DNA from: a virus
IMG/VR virus record: IMGVR_UViG_3300044627_004527
Coordinates: 112,696-176,695 of that record
Reading direction: 5' to 3' (one strand)
DNA: 64,000 nucleotides
Each line of letters begins with the position of its first letter. Positions within the stretch are counted from its first letter, which is position 1. Below the pieces are notes generated by a model. The model saw only the letters and a program-made list of their open reading frames with translations. It searched no databases and was not told the DNA's origin. Positions 42,849 to 53,310 of the stretch are shown piece after piece. A program made the translations under genes and the position numbers.

Positions 42849-45800
42849 TGGCCAGAACAGCACTGATTAACCCGATCTCCTTCTCGCTACTCTACGCCAA
42901 CCTGGTGACGGGTGGCAAGCGCAGCATGGTCACGTCTGTCGATCCTGGCTATCAGATCGAGGTCACAAGGCAGGGGCTGTCGCTTAATAGCAGCCAGACG
43001 CACCTGCATACGGTTGTTCTGTCTGGGCCGGTGGGAGGGAACTCTGGCCGCACCATCACACGCCCGCCACAGTCTGGCATCACACCATCGGATCTTCTGG
43101 AGCCGTTTGAGCTTTACCACAGCTTTGACTCCACGCCGCCAGATGGCAATGGCCACTTGATCGGCCAGCACAGCTACGCAGTCAAGGAGTATGTCGCGCT
43201 CAAGATGGCGGATACTGGTGATGCGAGCTCCACGATCGGCCTGATCAGCCCGCGCATCCAGAGCTTCAATGGCAGGATCTATATGAGCGGCGAGAGGGTC
43301 ACCGCTGGCTCTCAGGGCGTGTCTTCCCACGCGGTAATCTATCGTCGCAACGACGCCGGGAATCTTGAGCTCGTTCGCCGCTTTGATGACGAGCCGATCT
43401 CGACCAGGAACTTTGACAACGAGGTTGGCAGTCCAGCCATGTGCGTGCATGAGGGCCGTCTGTATCTGGCTTACAGATCGGTTGAGGCGAGCACCAGTGA
43501 GAACAGGCTGCTTGTCTGGCGATCAGACGACAATGGCTTGACATTTGAGATGATCGCAAAGATCCAGTTGCCAAACCACCCAGATCCACAGGGCAACTAC
43601 GCCTCCTACCGGCTGCGTCTGGCCAGCTCGGGCGATACGATCATGCTTGTGAGCTACGGCGTGGCACCTGTGACCCGCGATGGTCTCTCGAACCTGTATC
43701 GCGTTCGTGACGCTCGCGTGTACATCTCCTACAACGATGGCTTCCTTTTCGAGTCTGCATCGAATGATCACAGGCCATTTATCGTTGAAAGCCAGGGATC
43801 TATCTACGCAAAGAGATCTGACGCAAACTTCTCAGCGATGTTTTTCATGGCATCAGATGGCGTCGACGAGGATGACTTTTTGCGCGCCACGGTCAACTTT
43901 GATCTCTACTTTGACCAGATCATGGGCCAGTTCATCATCCTCAAGGGAGGAGATCCGACCTTCCTGATCGGTGATGCCGATCTGCCGCCAGCTTCTTCTG
44001 GCAACAACAGGCTGATCGGTATCTGCGCCTCCCCCGAGGATCCGAACACATGGTCCGCTTGCATCGCCCTGAACCTCGACGCCACGACGATGGGATACCA
44101 GGTGAGCGAAGATCCATACGATGTGCCTGCGGTCACCGACCCAGGTGATACGGATCGCGACTACAACTTCTGGATCTATGATCTGGCTGTCTGCACAAAT
44201 GGCACTGAGAGCTTCATCATGATGACTGGCCAGTCCACGAATCGTGATGGCTTGAGGAGCTCAGAGAGTGTGTTTACGCGCTTCCAGATGACGCCAGTTC
44301 AGCAGCTCCCAAAGGGTTTCCATGACAAGATCATGGCCTACGGTTCGTCTGTCCACGCTGACTTCTCTTTTGTCTGCGATGCCTTCGACGCAGCGCAGTC
44401 AGGCGTCTATCATGCCGGAGACTATCGCAGCACAAGCAACCTGTTGAACCTTGAAGACCCTGCCTTGGCAATGCACAACCATGAGGTGTGGTCGACGGTG
44501 CGTTTCGCCGACCCCGACTTCCCTTTGTTCGAGGAACAGGTTCCGTGTTTCATTGTGCATGGCGCTCAGTCTGCGCTCGGTGAGGACTATGGGTACGAGA
44601 TGTCATGGACGCACTATGCGGGCGATCCAACGCTGGGAGGACTCGATGTAACATCGACAGGATCGATGGACACGACGCTCACTGGAGAAGGCTACGAGTT
44701 CGACACCTCGGTTGACGGTGACACTGGCTATTTTGAGTCGGTAGAAGTGCTGCTGTCTGTGCCAGAGCGTATTGTTCTCAATAGAGACGATTTCTTCTCG
44801 TTCAAGTCAAGGATCAAGCTGGAGCTCACCACACCGAGCGGATTGCTTGAGTTTTGGCGGCTGCACCTGCTTGGCGAGAGCGCTGGTATCTCGCTGAGGC
44901 TGTCACTCACCTCTACCAGAGACCTGTCTTTCACGGACTCAGCAGGGACCACTTTGACCTCGACTGGCAGCTTTGTGGTGCCAGAGGGCATGGTCGAGTT
45001 CTTGATCTACAATGGGTTTGGCCGTTTGAGCAATAGCTCACAGACATACGGAGCGTGGGTCTTTGTGAGAGCGGAGGGCGACCGTACCTGGGTCGGGCCG
45101 TGGGTGGTCGACACGATCAGCTCCAGCTCACCAGCGTCGACGCAGTTCGCTGTGGGCGTGGTCAGCTATGACATTCACGGCACAGGTCATACTGCCACGG
45201 TGGCAGACGTTCGGCTCTCCTCGCTGGGGCAGGGCTATCGTCCATTCATGCGCTCTGCTGAACTGGCTGACGCGCCGGAGGAGCCACTGGGTCAGGTGCT
45301 TGATGAGACCAAGCTGCCGTCAAGACCACTGAGGGCCTATTCAAACAAGATCGAGCTGCCAGATGGAGTCGCGCTGAGCTTCTACGGTGGCTTGATCACT
45401 GAGCGCGCACCCGCTGACTTCTCGTATGATCGGGTGAGCGCCAACAACATTGCGTCCAACCTGCTGGTGCCAATCTCCAACCTTGTCCACGACGTGACGC
45501 CTCTCTACGACAGCTTGAACCCGCCGTTCTATGTCTTTGAGAACACAAGGCGACAGAGCTTCAACGCCATCGGCTTGAGCAACGTCGTGGGCGTCACCAA
45601 GTTCTCCATCGCAGCCGGGACTTTTGACACGACAACGAACACCTTCTCCAGCATCGTGGCGAGCCAGGTCATGCAGGCCCCATTCATGCCGCTCATCATC
45701 GCGGAGCAGGATGGCGCGATCCTGACGGTGCAGGAGCTGCCACTGGAGACGCATCGCCTACTCAACCAGTATGCCTACGTCTACAACACCGATACTGGCG

Positions 45801-46645
45801 CGTTCAGGACACCGCAATATCGAGTGATCGACAACTTTGATGACGTCATCGTTCTCGATTACTCGCCAGTTCTTCTGGCCAACGAGACGATCGCGCTGAC
45901 CTATCACAGCTTCACATTCTCGGTCCCAGACGAGGTTGGCCGCGCGCGAGCTCCACACATCGGCCTCGTGATGGAGGCGCCTGACGACACAGGCTTGCAG
46001 CTCGTGACGATCGGCAGCGTGGTCTTTGGCGATTTTCTGGAGATCAGCCAAACAGCTATGGGACTGTCAGAGGCGATCGACTCTTCATCAAAGATCGTGA
46101 CCTCTGCGAACAACTTCTCTCACACAAGGTCTGTCAGCGACAAGCCGCTCCAGTACAAGACTTCGTTCGACATGTACCTGCCGACGACCTCTATCCATAG
46201 AACGCTGTCTGCGCTTGCAGATCTCAAGCAGCGGTCTGTCTATACTGCGCTGGTCTATCAAGACTCAGAGCAAGACTACACGAGCTTTGGCCAGCTCACC
46301 GAGCTCGACATCTCAAGCATCGCGTATGACAAGACGGGGCGCCTCACGTTCACCTCTCAAGACTATCAGCTCCAGCGGCTGCCACTGGAGCCGGATCAGG
46401 CTTACATCGAACTGTCAGCACCCTCCGAGCTGTTTGAGGTCGGTGAGAGCTACACTTTGTCGATCAACGTGATCACGACGAACACCTCAACGATCGCCTG
46501 GGACTTTGGCGACGGTTCAACGGGTTCTGGCTCTTCAGTGATCCACACCTGGACGAACCCAGGTCGTTACAGGGTCGTCGCAACGGTTGACTTCGGCGAA
46601 AATTATATCGAGACAAGATCTATCCTCATCACGGTGACGCCATGA
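42848..46645 (+). CDS. large tail protein with BNR-like repeats and C-terminal PKD domain, 1265 aa
   Basis: It starts 1 nt within the stop of the previous gene. Residues about 150-260 contain sialidase-like BNR segments (WRSDDNGLTFEM) and a beta-propeller-like pattern (GRLYLAYRSVEAS). The C-terminal 80 residues form a PKD domain (WDFGDGSTGSG, then HTWTNPGRYRVV), an Ig-like module common in surface-binding proteins. A segment at about 1090-1160 resembles the C-terminal domain of the neighbouring 1629-aa protein, suggesting shared ancestry. It probably binds sugars at the host surface. No catalytic residues of a sialidase could be confirmed. Confidence 0.6.
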   Translation: MARTALINPISFSLLYANLVTGGKRSMVTSVDPGYQIEVTRQGLSLNSSQTHLHTVVLSGPVGGNSGRTITRPPQSGITPSDLLEPFELYHSFDSTPPDGNGHLIGQHSYAVKEYVALKMADTGDASSTIGLISPRIQSFNGRIYMSGERVTAGSQGVSSHAVIYRRNDAGNLELVRRFDDEPISTRNFDNEVGSPAMCVHEGRLYLAYRSVEASTSENRLLVWRSDDNGLTFEMIAKIQLPNHPDPQGNYASYRLRLASSGDTIMLVSYGVAPVTRDGLSNLYRVRDARVYISYNDGFLFESASNDHRPFIVESQGSIYAKRSDANFSAMFFMASDGVDEDDFLRATVNFDLYFDQIMGQFIILKGGDPTFLIGDADLPPASSGNNRLIGICASPEDPNTWSACIALNLDATTMGYQVSEDPYDVPAVTDPGDTDRDYNFWIYDLAVCTNGTESFIMMTGQSTNRDGLRSSESVFTRFQMTPVQQLPKGFHDKIMAYGSSVHADFSFVCDAFDAAQSGVYHAGDYRSTSNLLNLEDPALAMHNHEVWSTVRFADPDFPLFEEQVPCFIVHGAQSALGEDYGYEMSWTHYAGDPTLGGLDVTSTGSMDTTLTGEGYEFDTSVDGDTGYFESVEVLLSVPERIVLNRDDFFSFKSRIKLELTTPSGLLEFWRLHLLGESAGISLRLSLTSTRDLSFTDSAGTTLTSTGSFVVPEGMVEFLIYNGFGRLSNSSQTYGAWVFVRAEGDRTWVGPWVVDTISSSSPASTQFAVGVVSYDIHGTGHTATVADVRLSSLGQGYRPFMRSAELADAPEEPLGQVLDETKLPSRPLRAYSNKIELPDGVALSFYGGLITERAPADFSYDRVSANNIASNLLVPISNLVHDVTPLYDSLNPPFYVFENTRRQSFNAIGLSNVVGVTKFSIAAGTFDTTTNTFSSIVASQVMQAPFMPLIIAEQDGAILTVQELPLETHRLLNQYAYVYNTDTGAFRTPQYRVIDNFDDVIVLDYSPVLLANETIALTYHSFTFSVPDEVGRARAPHIGLVMEAPDDTGLQLVTIGSVVFGDFLEISQTAMGLSEAIDSSSKIVTSANNFSHTRSVSDKPLQYKTSFDMYLPTTSIHRTLSALADLKQRSVYTALVYQDSEQDYTSFGQLTELDISSIAYDKTGRLTFTSQDYQLQRLPLEPDQAYIELSAPSELFEVGESYTLSINVITTNTSTIAWDFGDGSTGSGSSVIHTWTNPGRYRVVATVDFGENYIETRSILITVTP

Positions 46646-49600
46646 CAAACATGACAAGAGACATCATCACATACGCATTCAAGTTTGACAATGGCTACAA
46701 CGCTGTGAGGATCGCCACACGCCGAGCGCAGATCCTGGAAGACATCTCGGGAGATCTGATCCAGCTCTCTTACGAGCCTCGCGTCATCGCCTTCGATCCC
46801 ATGATGTTCGAGATCGGCTTTGAGGCGGCCCCTCCGATCCCATCTGCCGCAGTCCAGATCTCCGATCCTGAGAAGCTGTTCCAGGACTTTGCTCAGCAGA
46901 CCACGACAGGACAGGTGCTCGTCAATGTCTACGCTCTCGTGAACAACCAGCCGCTGTACCGCTTCGACGCAGTCATCAGCGATGTGAAGTGGAGCGACGG
47001 TGTCGCAACCGCTGACATCCGCCTGCCAGAGGATCTGCTCCAGCAGGACTTCATGCGGTTCTTCACTGCATCAAGCTTCCAGTATGTCAAGGCATTGACG
47101 CCAAGATCTGTCAGGATGTCCGCTTCCTTTGATAGAGGCCCCGATGTCAAGTGGCAGATCTACCATGCCGCGTTCCGAAAGGCCGCGATCGCGGGCAACC
47201 AGAACTACAACGGGGCGATCGCGCCTGTTGTCGGCTTCGGATCGCCGCTGGACAATCCGCCAAACTACGACTCTCTTGACCCGAACGCCTATGCCAATGG
47301 TGGCAAAGGAGTGGCTCGCATCAAGGTGACGCATCCGTATCGAAACACAATCATCGAGTCTGATTTTGACTTCAATGCGGTCAACAACCAGGTCTATCTC
47401 TATGAGCTTCCAGAGACCGATCAGACCAGCGAATACCTCTTCCAAAACTACACAAGTGATCACTGGAACTTCTTGACGAATCAGAAGATCACCACAAACG
47501 GTGTGACACACTACTATGTAGATAGCGCCAACGAGGGCCGAGGACCCTTTAGCCTGATCGCTGAAGCCAGCTACACGCCAGCGACGGGCGACGTGCTGCT
47601 GGATCTGGTCGAGACGACAACAGGGCAGGAGCGTCTTGTGCAAGGCCTGTCGGACTATGCCTATGCTCAGGTGGGCGATCCATGCCTGACCGAGAACGCT
47701 GAGGTTGTGGCTTACTCCGTCTCAGGGAAGGGCCGCTTCTTTTACAGCTTGAGCCCAACGCCAGATCGCCATTGCTGGCAGATTGAGACCAGCCACTACC
47801 TCTCGGGGATCCCAATCCTGAACGCGATCCCAGCGCTCGCCAACCCACTGTCAGCGGCCATTGACACGACGCCATACGCTCTGAAGAGGCCCCACGGCAT
47901 CGGCGAGAGCGTTGCGCCATGTCGCATCAGCGAGACGCAGCCGAACGCGCCTACGGACACCGTTGACACCTTGTACGTCAAGGCTAACGGCTTCACTCCA
48001 GATCCAGAGGACCCGGAGTTCGGGGCGGGCTTCATGTACCTCGGTCAGAAGCTGCCGATGCGCACCCAGATTCTTGAGGACGGGACCGAGATCACATTCC
48101 TCGATCCGCTCTTCTACAAGCTGTTCACTCGATTCAAGATCGAAGACTACGTTGAGGTCGTTGATGCTTTCAACGTCGGTGATCTGTCCAACCCAGTCTT
48201 CAAGGGCACCTTTACCCCTGATCCCAACGACCCGTCCACGCCTCCTCTTGTACAGACTGTCGCGGTGGCGCGGCTGTCCATCCAGGATCGCTTCTTCGAC
48301 TACAACCAGCCCTTCTCTTTTGCAGGCCCACCCGAGACCTCTGGTAGCCTGCCAGACTTCACGATCAGTGATCGGACGAATACAAACCTCAAGCCGTTCG
48401 ACCTCATGTCGAAGTTCAGAGAGCACCCTGTTGAGATCTTCACGTTCCAATGGATGGTGGGTCAGATGGATGTGTTCGTCGACAACCTCGATGAGTCGAC
48501 TCGACAGGCTTTGATCGCGAGCTCCTCCTTGCGAGACCAGCTCAAGAACCGTCTCAGAGGGCTGAGACTTGACATGATCAAGGACTACCAGCAGCTCGCC
48601 GTCGACATCACGCGCGCCAGTCGCGGAGGGGACACTTCTTCGGCAAGCCAGGAGAACGCTGCAATCGTCAACAACGCAACTTCTCGCTTCGCAGTGATCC
48701 AGTCCTCTGAGATCGTGGTGGAGCCTGCTGACGATTATGACCGCGTCATCGAGCGCTTGACATTCTTCGTGCCAGGTGAGTCGTCCCTCACAGTCCTGAG
48801 CGACAGCCCGAAGTATGACTCGACGACTGAGGCTGAGGCTTCAAGCCCATATCGTATTGCAATCACCAAATCGCAATACAAGCAGTATTCTAACTACATG
48901 ACATATAAGCCGTCTTTTGACTCTGCATCAGATCAAGAGTCACCAGAGTTCTTCATTAACCGCGATCACAGACGCCGTGACGCTGAGCGGTTCTTCCTCC
49001 AGAACCGTTATCGCATCATCTATGATCCTGTGCCCGAGAACTCTGACGATCTTGGCCGCTACTTCCCGATTTGCTACGGCAACATCTGGCGCGCGCCGCT
49101 GATGCAGGTGATCTCGAAGAAGACCCTGATGGAGGACAAGACCACAGCGGGAGACGATCTCTACATCTATGCTTCGCACCCATGTGCGGTGAGAAGCGCG
49201 CAGGACATCGTCATTGAGCACTTCGAGGACAACAGCGACGGCGTGAAGTCTGATGAGCAGGAGTTTCAGAGAACGAGAGGAGGCTTGTACGGCAAGATCG
49301 CCAAGAACCCGTTCCCGAACTTTGAGGATGGGCACGTTGAGCTGTTCAACGGCCAGCCAACCTTCAGAGGTCAGATCCAGACACCGTATCATGCCCTGGA
49401 GGAGGCGGTCTCATTGGACAACCGGACCTATTATGGGATCAGGCTCCAGGGCGCTCTATGGGAGCCCACAGCAGGCGTAGCAGACAAGCGCTACCCTGTA
49501 CGCAACGGCTTTGGCACAACGCCTCTCTACGGCTCTTTCTCGGGCTACACGGACAGCAATGGACTGATTACGGGAGAGGTTGGTCGCATGATCGAGCACC

Positions 49601-50316
49601 CTCTCGACGTGGTGATCCACTACTTCGCGCAGTATGGGCGCTATCCGTACAATCTGTCGATCCTGGACCTTGACTCGATCGCATTTGTCAAGGCCTCGAC
49701 CTCGTTCTATCGAGCGAGCATCCTGATCGATCAGCCGATGAAGATCGAGGAGTTCCTTGAGAAGATCTGCAAGCAGTTCTGCCTCTTCAGATCTTTCAAG
49801 GATGGCAAGATCACGTTCCATCGTATCGACACCGACAGGATCGAATGGACCAAAAAAATCTCCGACAACTACAATCTGCTCGGCGAACCCAAGGAGATCG
49901 AGGACGGCTACCGTCCAAACTACACTGAGGTGGTGTACAATTTTGCGCTGAACCGCGTCAACGACAAGCTCAGCAAGACGATCCACAAGCACTCAGCCAA
50001 CAACGCCCAGCTCGCCCGCACGAGTCGCGCCTTCCAGGGTAAGGAGCCTCTGATCGTCGACGCAGACTGGGTGCTGGACCAGCGCACAGCGCGCGATGTC
50101 ACCAGCCGCATCGTGAAGGTATTCTGCTCGAAGCGCCGTCAGTATGAGATTGAGGTCAAGCGCTTTGGTGATGAGCGTGACGCGCAAGTGGGAGATCGCA
50201 TCCCATTCACATGTGCAGAGCTTGGAATAACAGAACTTCCATGCGTTGTTATGGGTCTACGTTCACAGGAGAACGAGCGAAACGAGCTCAAGCTCATGGC
50301 CCTGGAGATTGAATGA
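46642..50316 (+). CDS. putative central tail hub protein, 1224 aa
   Basis: It overlaps the previous gene by 4 nt (ATGA). The C-terminal third (KIEEFLEKICKQFCLFRSF, then DGKITFHRID, then AQVGDRIPFTC) is typical of tail hub proteins of the gp27/J type, in which a hub domain is followed by a strand-rich domain. The N-terminal 600 residues are beta-rich with long insertions, perhaps decorations of the tail tip. Such trimers open at infection and form the channel end. The stop overlaps the start of the helicase gene, an unusual coupling of structural and replication genes. Confidence 0.55.
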   Translation: MTNMTRDIITYAFKFDNGYNAVRIATRRAQILEDISGDLIQLSYEPRVIAFDPMMFEIGFEAAPPIPSAAVQISDPEKLFQDFAQQTTTGQVLVNVYALVNNQPLYRFDAVISDVKWSDGVATADIRLPEDLLQQDFMRFFTASSFQYVKALTPRSVRMSASFDRGPDVKWQIYHAAFRKAAIAGNQNYNGAIAPVVGFGSPLDNPPNYDSLDPNAYANGGKGVARIKVTHPYRNTIIESDFDFNAVNNQVYLYELPETDQTSEYLFQNYTSDHWNFLTNQKITTNGVTHYYVDSANEGRGPFSLIAEASYTPATGDVLLDLVETTTGQERLVQGLSDYAYAQVGDPCLTENAEVVAYSVSGKGRFFYSLSPTPDRHCWQIETSHYLSGIPILNAIPALANPLSAAIDTTPYALKRPHGIGESVAPCRISETQPNAPTDTVDTLYVKANGFTPDPEDPEFGAGFMYLGQKLPMRTQILEDGTEITFLDPLFYKLFTRFKIEDYVEVVDAFNVGDLSNPVFKGTFTPDPNDPSTPPLVQTVAVARLSIQDRFFDYNQPFSFAGPPETSGSLPDFTISDRTNTNLKPFDLMSKFREHPVEIFTFQWMVGQMDVFVDNLDESTRQALIASSSLRDQLKNRLRGLRLDMIKDYQQLAVDITRASRGGDTSSASQENAAIVNNATSRFAVIQSSEIVVEPADDYDRVIERLTFFVPGESSLTVLSDSPKYDSTTEAEASSPYRIAITKSQYKQYSNYMTYKPSFDSASDQESPEFFINRDHRRRDAERFFLQNRYRIIYDPVPENSDDLGRYFPICYGNIWRAPLMQVISKKTLMEDKTTAGDDLYIYASHPCAVRSAQDIVIEHFEDNSDGVKSDEQEFQRTRGGLYGKIAKNPFPNFEDGHVELFNGQPTFRGQIQTPYHALEEAVSLDNRTYYGIRLQGALWEPTAGVADKRYPVRNGFGTTPLYGSFSGYTDSNGLITGEVGRMIEHPLDVVIHYFAQYGRYPYNLSILDLDSIAFVKASTSFYRASILIDQPMKIEEFLEKICKQFCLFRSFKDGKITFHRIDTDRIEWTKKISDNYNLLGEPKEIEDGYRPNYTEVVYNFALNRVNDKLSKTIHKHSANNAQLARTSRAFQGKEPLIVDADWVLDQRTARDVTSRIVKVFCSKRRQYEIEVKRFGDERDAQVGDRIPFTCAELGITELPCVVMGLRSQENERNELKLMALEIE

Positions 50317-51878
50317 AAAAGAAGATTACACTGCATGTCGATCCGTCCAGGACGAAGATCAGGCCCTGGGACAGCACGCTCAAAGAGGTGCTCTCGGAGG
50401 TGCTGAGCTACGAGACTCCGAAGAAGGGTCGCGTCTTCGCGCGCCAGATGGCCAAGGCAAAGGGCTTCGCTCCACCACCTGATCGCCAGTCGCTGGTGCA
50501 TGGCACAGGCAGCTTCAAGACTGGTCTGCTCAGCCAGGCCGTCGAGGTCCTGAACACAGACCCACGGCTGGCCAACTACGAGTATGAGATCGACAACCTC
50601 GTGCCTCATCCTCCTCTGGACGTTGATGCGGCAGCCAAGAGGCTTGAGGCGATCCCGTTCGTGCCGCGCGATTACCAGTATGACGCGATCTTCACTGCGA
50701 TCGAGCAGGGCCGTGGCGTCATCGCCATTCCTACGGGTGGTGGTAAGTCCGTCGTGCTGGCTGGCGTCGCAGCCGCGCTCAACCTCAAGACCCTGATCGT
50801 GGTAGACTCAGAGGATCTCGCCAAGCAGCTCAAGCGCGAGATCGAAGAGGCCACAGGTGTCTCCACCGGGCGCCTCTGGACAGGCACACCCGCCAAAGAG
50901 ACCGAGTGTCAGTTTGTCGTGTGTCTGCGACAGACGCTTGTCAACCGCATCGCTGGCGACAATGCACCCATGAGCAAGTGGGCCAAGACGATCGGCTGCA
51001 TTATCGTTGACGAGTGCCATCACGCGACAAGTGATGGGTATGACAAGATCTTCTCATCGCTGCCAAACGCGACATATCGCTTTGGCTTCACTGCTACGCC
51101 AGAGGGATCCTCTTACGACGGCGATGAAGATCTGGCCTCCAATACGATCCTCATCAAAGCGAACATCGGTCCTGTGATCTATGAGCTCAAGATGAAGCAT
51201 CTCATCGAGCAGGGCTGGCTCTCCCGCCCGGTCATCAAGCTCATCCAGAACGAGATCATCGTCACAGACTTCACCACGGACTATGGGCTTGAGACCGAGC
51301 TGCACCTCGTCAATGGCGAGGCCCGCAACCGCATGGGGTGTCAGATCGCGCTTGAGGCTTACCACAAGGGCGAGAACGTCATCATCTTCGTCAAGCGCGT
51401 GGCCCACGGCCTGATCGTCAGAGACATGCTGATTGATATGGGCGTCCACAAAGACCAGGTCGCCTACATCAACGGCACCACCGAGGGCAGCAAGAGGTCA
51501 GAGGCGATCGAAAACTTCAAGCAGGGCACGACCAAGATCCTCATCGGCACTGTCTTGACGGAAGGCTTGAACTTTGTCGTCTCAACGGGCGTGAACCTGG
51601 GTGGTGGCCGCTCCGGCAGGTACATCGTGCAGGCGCTCGGGCGCGTCCTCCGCAAGCCAAAGAGCGAGGGTCAAGATGTTGTGAAAAGTGACGTGCGTCA
51701 CGTCGCGTTCTATGATATGCTTGACAGCGGTCACGTTGGCCGAGCCCCCAAGGGCGTGGTCCACCACCCAATGTTCCGAAAGCATGGCCGCTTGAGACGT
51801 GAGCGCTACGAGCAAGAAGGCCATCAGATCATCATGTTGCAGCCAAGCGTTGCATCAAATGGAGACTACTCAATATGA
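50313..51878 (+). CDS. SF2 DNA/RNA helicase (UvsW/XPB-like), 521 aa
   Basis: All main superfamily 2 motifs are seen: Walker A IPTGGGKS (139-146), DECH box VDECHH (232-237), FTATP (259-263) and QALGRVLRK (about 442-450). An N-terminal extension of about 110 residues precedes a Q-motif-like FVPRDYQ (116-122). UvsW-type helicases unwind branched DNA and R-loops and support recombination-dependent replication. It starts within the stop of the tail hub gene (ATGA) and is coupled to the next small gene in the same way. The helicase call is certain; the branch-migration role is inferred from family likeness. Confidence 0.92.
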   Translation: MKKKITLHVDPSRTKIRPWDSTLKEVLSEVLSYETPKKGRVFARQMAKAKGFAPPPDRQSLVHGTGSFKTGLLSQAVEVLNTDPRLANYEYEIDNLVPHPPLDVDAAAKRLEAIPFVPRDYQYDAIFTAIEQGRGVIAIPTGGGKSVVLAGVAAALNLKTLIVVDSEDLAKQLKREIEEATGVSTGRLWTGTPAKETECQFVVCLRQTLVNRIAGDNAPMSKWAKTIGCIIVDECHHATSDGYDKIFSSLPNATYRFGFTATPEGSSYDGDEDLASNTILIKANIGPVIYELKMKHLIEQGWLSRPVIKLIQNEIIVTDFTTDYGLETELHLVNGEARNRMGCQIALEAYHKGENVIIFVKRVAHGLIVRDMLIDMGVHKDQVAYINGTTEGSKRSEAIENFKQGTTKILIGTVLTEGLNFVVSTGVNLGGGRSGRYIVQALGRVLRKPKSEGQDVVKSDVRHVAFYDMLDSGHVGRAPKGVVHHPMFRKHGRLRRERYEQEGHQIIMLQPSVASNGDYSI

Positions 51879-52183
51879 GTGAAGAGAAGCCAAAGATCGA
51901 TTTCAAAGATCCAATCAGACAGATCCTCAACGAGGAGGAGATCATCAACCTGCTCGGGGACGCCTATGCCAGCAAGGGCTACAAGGTCTGTCAAGGAGTG
52001 CTTGACAACTGGCAGGATCAGGGCGAGAAGACAGCCACGCTGATCATCTGCGGCAACAACATCGCCTGCGCGTGTGAGCGCGTCAAGGCTGAGCAGGCCG
52101 CCAACGACGAGGCGATCAACAAGGCGATGAACCAGCCGCGTATCATCCAGGCAGATCCAGGCGACTCAGTGTTTGAGGACTGA
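51875..52183 (+). CDS. hypothetical protein, 102 aa
   Basis: It overlaps the helicase stop by 4 nt. The protein is acidic, with a helical N-terminus (DPIRQILNEEEIINLLGDAY) and two close Cys (ACACERVK). No domain is recognised. Its place in the replication operon suggests a helper role, but nothing more can be said. Confidence 0.65.
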   Translation: MSEEKPKIDFKDPIRQILNEEEIINLLGDAYASKGYKVCQGVLDNWQDQGEKTATLIICGNNIACACERVKAEQAANDEAINKAMNQPRIIQADPGDSVFED

Positions 52184-52186
52184 TCC

Positions 52187-52546
52187 ATGAGCAAGATCAA
52201 GAGTGAGCAGAAGGAGATCGTGTACGAGGCGATCGAGCGCTGCTGCTGGGAGGCCATCAAGCAGCCGCTCAACCTCACCGGGAAGAAGACGCGCGCGTCC
52301 AAAATTCTCGTTGCGTTTTTTGTGATCGGCGGGTACGACACTGATCGAGATCCTGACGGGTCTCTGGCCGCCTTCATCGAATACTGCGAGACCAGCGCTC
52401 AGGCGTTTGGCAGGTGGAGCGAGGCGTGCTCTGATAACTGGCTAGGGTATCTTGAGAACGCAGACAGGATGAGAAAATGGCAGAGACGCAAAGACGTGAC
52501 GCCGGAGATAACAGGCAAGAAGAGCAAGGAGACGTACTCCTGCTGA
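52187..52546 (+). CDS. hypothetical protein, 119 aa
   Basis: It begins 3 nt after the previous stop. The protein is helical with paired Cys (ERCCWEAIKQ) and a basic C-terminus. The last 70 nt overlap the start of the helicase loader in another frame, a rather long overlap. No family is recognised. Confidence 0.65.
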   Translation: MSKIKSEQKEIVYEAIERCCWEAIKQPLNLTGKKTRASKILVAFFVIGGYDTDRDPDGSLAAFIEYCETSAQAFGRWSEACSDNWLGYLENADRMRKWQRRKDVTPEITGKKSKETYSC

Positions 52547-53310
52547 AGCGTGTCAACGAGGTTGTCTACAAGCTGCTGGTCCAGCACGAGCGAGAGTACG
52601 AGCATTATGAGCGTCTGCTCAAGCTCAAGGTGGCCAACCCTGCCGAGCGCTCGGTCTATCTTGAGCTCGGCAAAAAGTATATCGCTCAGGGAATCCCATC
52701 GACCTACACCTGGGGCTTGCTCAGTGGTGAGATGCGCCCCCTGCCGAAGACGGTCTACCAATACTCTCACGCAGCCAAGAAGCTTGAGAAGCGAGAGCTG
52801 TCGGCGACAAAGCACATTCTGATGCCCTACTTCGCTGCGCTCGATGAGCACCTCGGGTTTGGGCACAGCTTTGTCTTCTTCGGCTTCAACGGCTCTGGGA
52901 AGACCTTCAGCGCGCTCCTCATCCAGTATGAGGCGACACGTCAGAACTATGACACCTACTACATCAACGCAAAGGATCTCCAGATCCTGATGAACAAGGT
53001 CTTGTTCTCAAAGGACGTATCGTTCTATGAGCGCCTGGAGATCGAGCATATCGAGAACTGCGATCTGCTGGTGCTCGACGAGCTCGGCAAGGAGTCCTTG
53101 ACTGAGAATGCGCTGTCGCTGTTCGAGCTCCTCCTCAAGAAGCGAACAACAGAGAATCGAGCCACGATCATCGTGACCAACCTCGACATGGCGAAGCAAG
53201 AGTTCGACAATCGCTACGGTTCGTCGCTCACCAACCTGCTGCATGAAAAATATAGAGTGTATGGCTTCAATCGCGAAGGCGAGTTTCGCAAGAAGACAGG
53301 AGGCTGGTGA
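52477..53310 (+). CDS. DnaC-like helicase loader (AAA+), 277 aa
   Basis: The AAA+ ATPase core has Walker A GFNGSGKT (136-143), Walker B LLVLDELG (197-204) and sensor 1 TIIVTNLD. Arrangement and length fit DnaC/DnaI/IstB-type loaders, which place the DnaB-like helicase on DNA. It lies directly upstream of the helicase gene, which supports this role. AGGATGA lies 4 nt upstream of the ATG, inside the previous coding sequence. The N-terminal 110 residues are helical and would bind the helicase. Confidence 0.85.
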   Translation: MAETQRRDAGDNRQEEQGDVLLLKRVNEVVYKLLVQHEREYEHYERLLKLKVANPAERSVYLELGKKYIAQGIPSTYTWGLLSGEMRPLPKTVYQYSHAAKKLEKRELSATKHILMPYFAALDEHLGFGHSFVFFGFNGSGKTFSALLIQYEATRQNYDTYYINAKDLQILMNKVLFSKDVSFYERLEIEHIENCDLLVLDELGKESLTENALSLFELLLKKRTTENRATIIVTNLDMAKQEFDNRYGSSLTNLLHEKYRVYGFNREGEFRKKTGGW

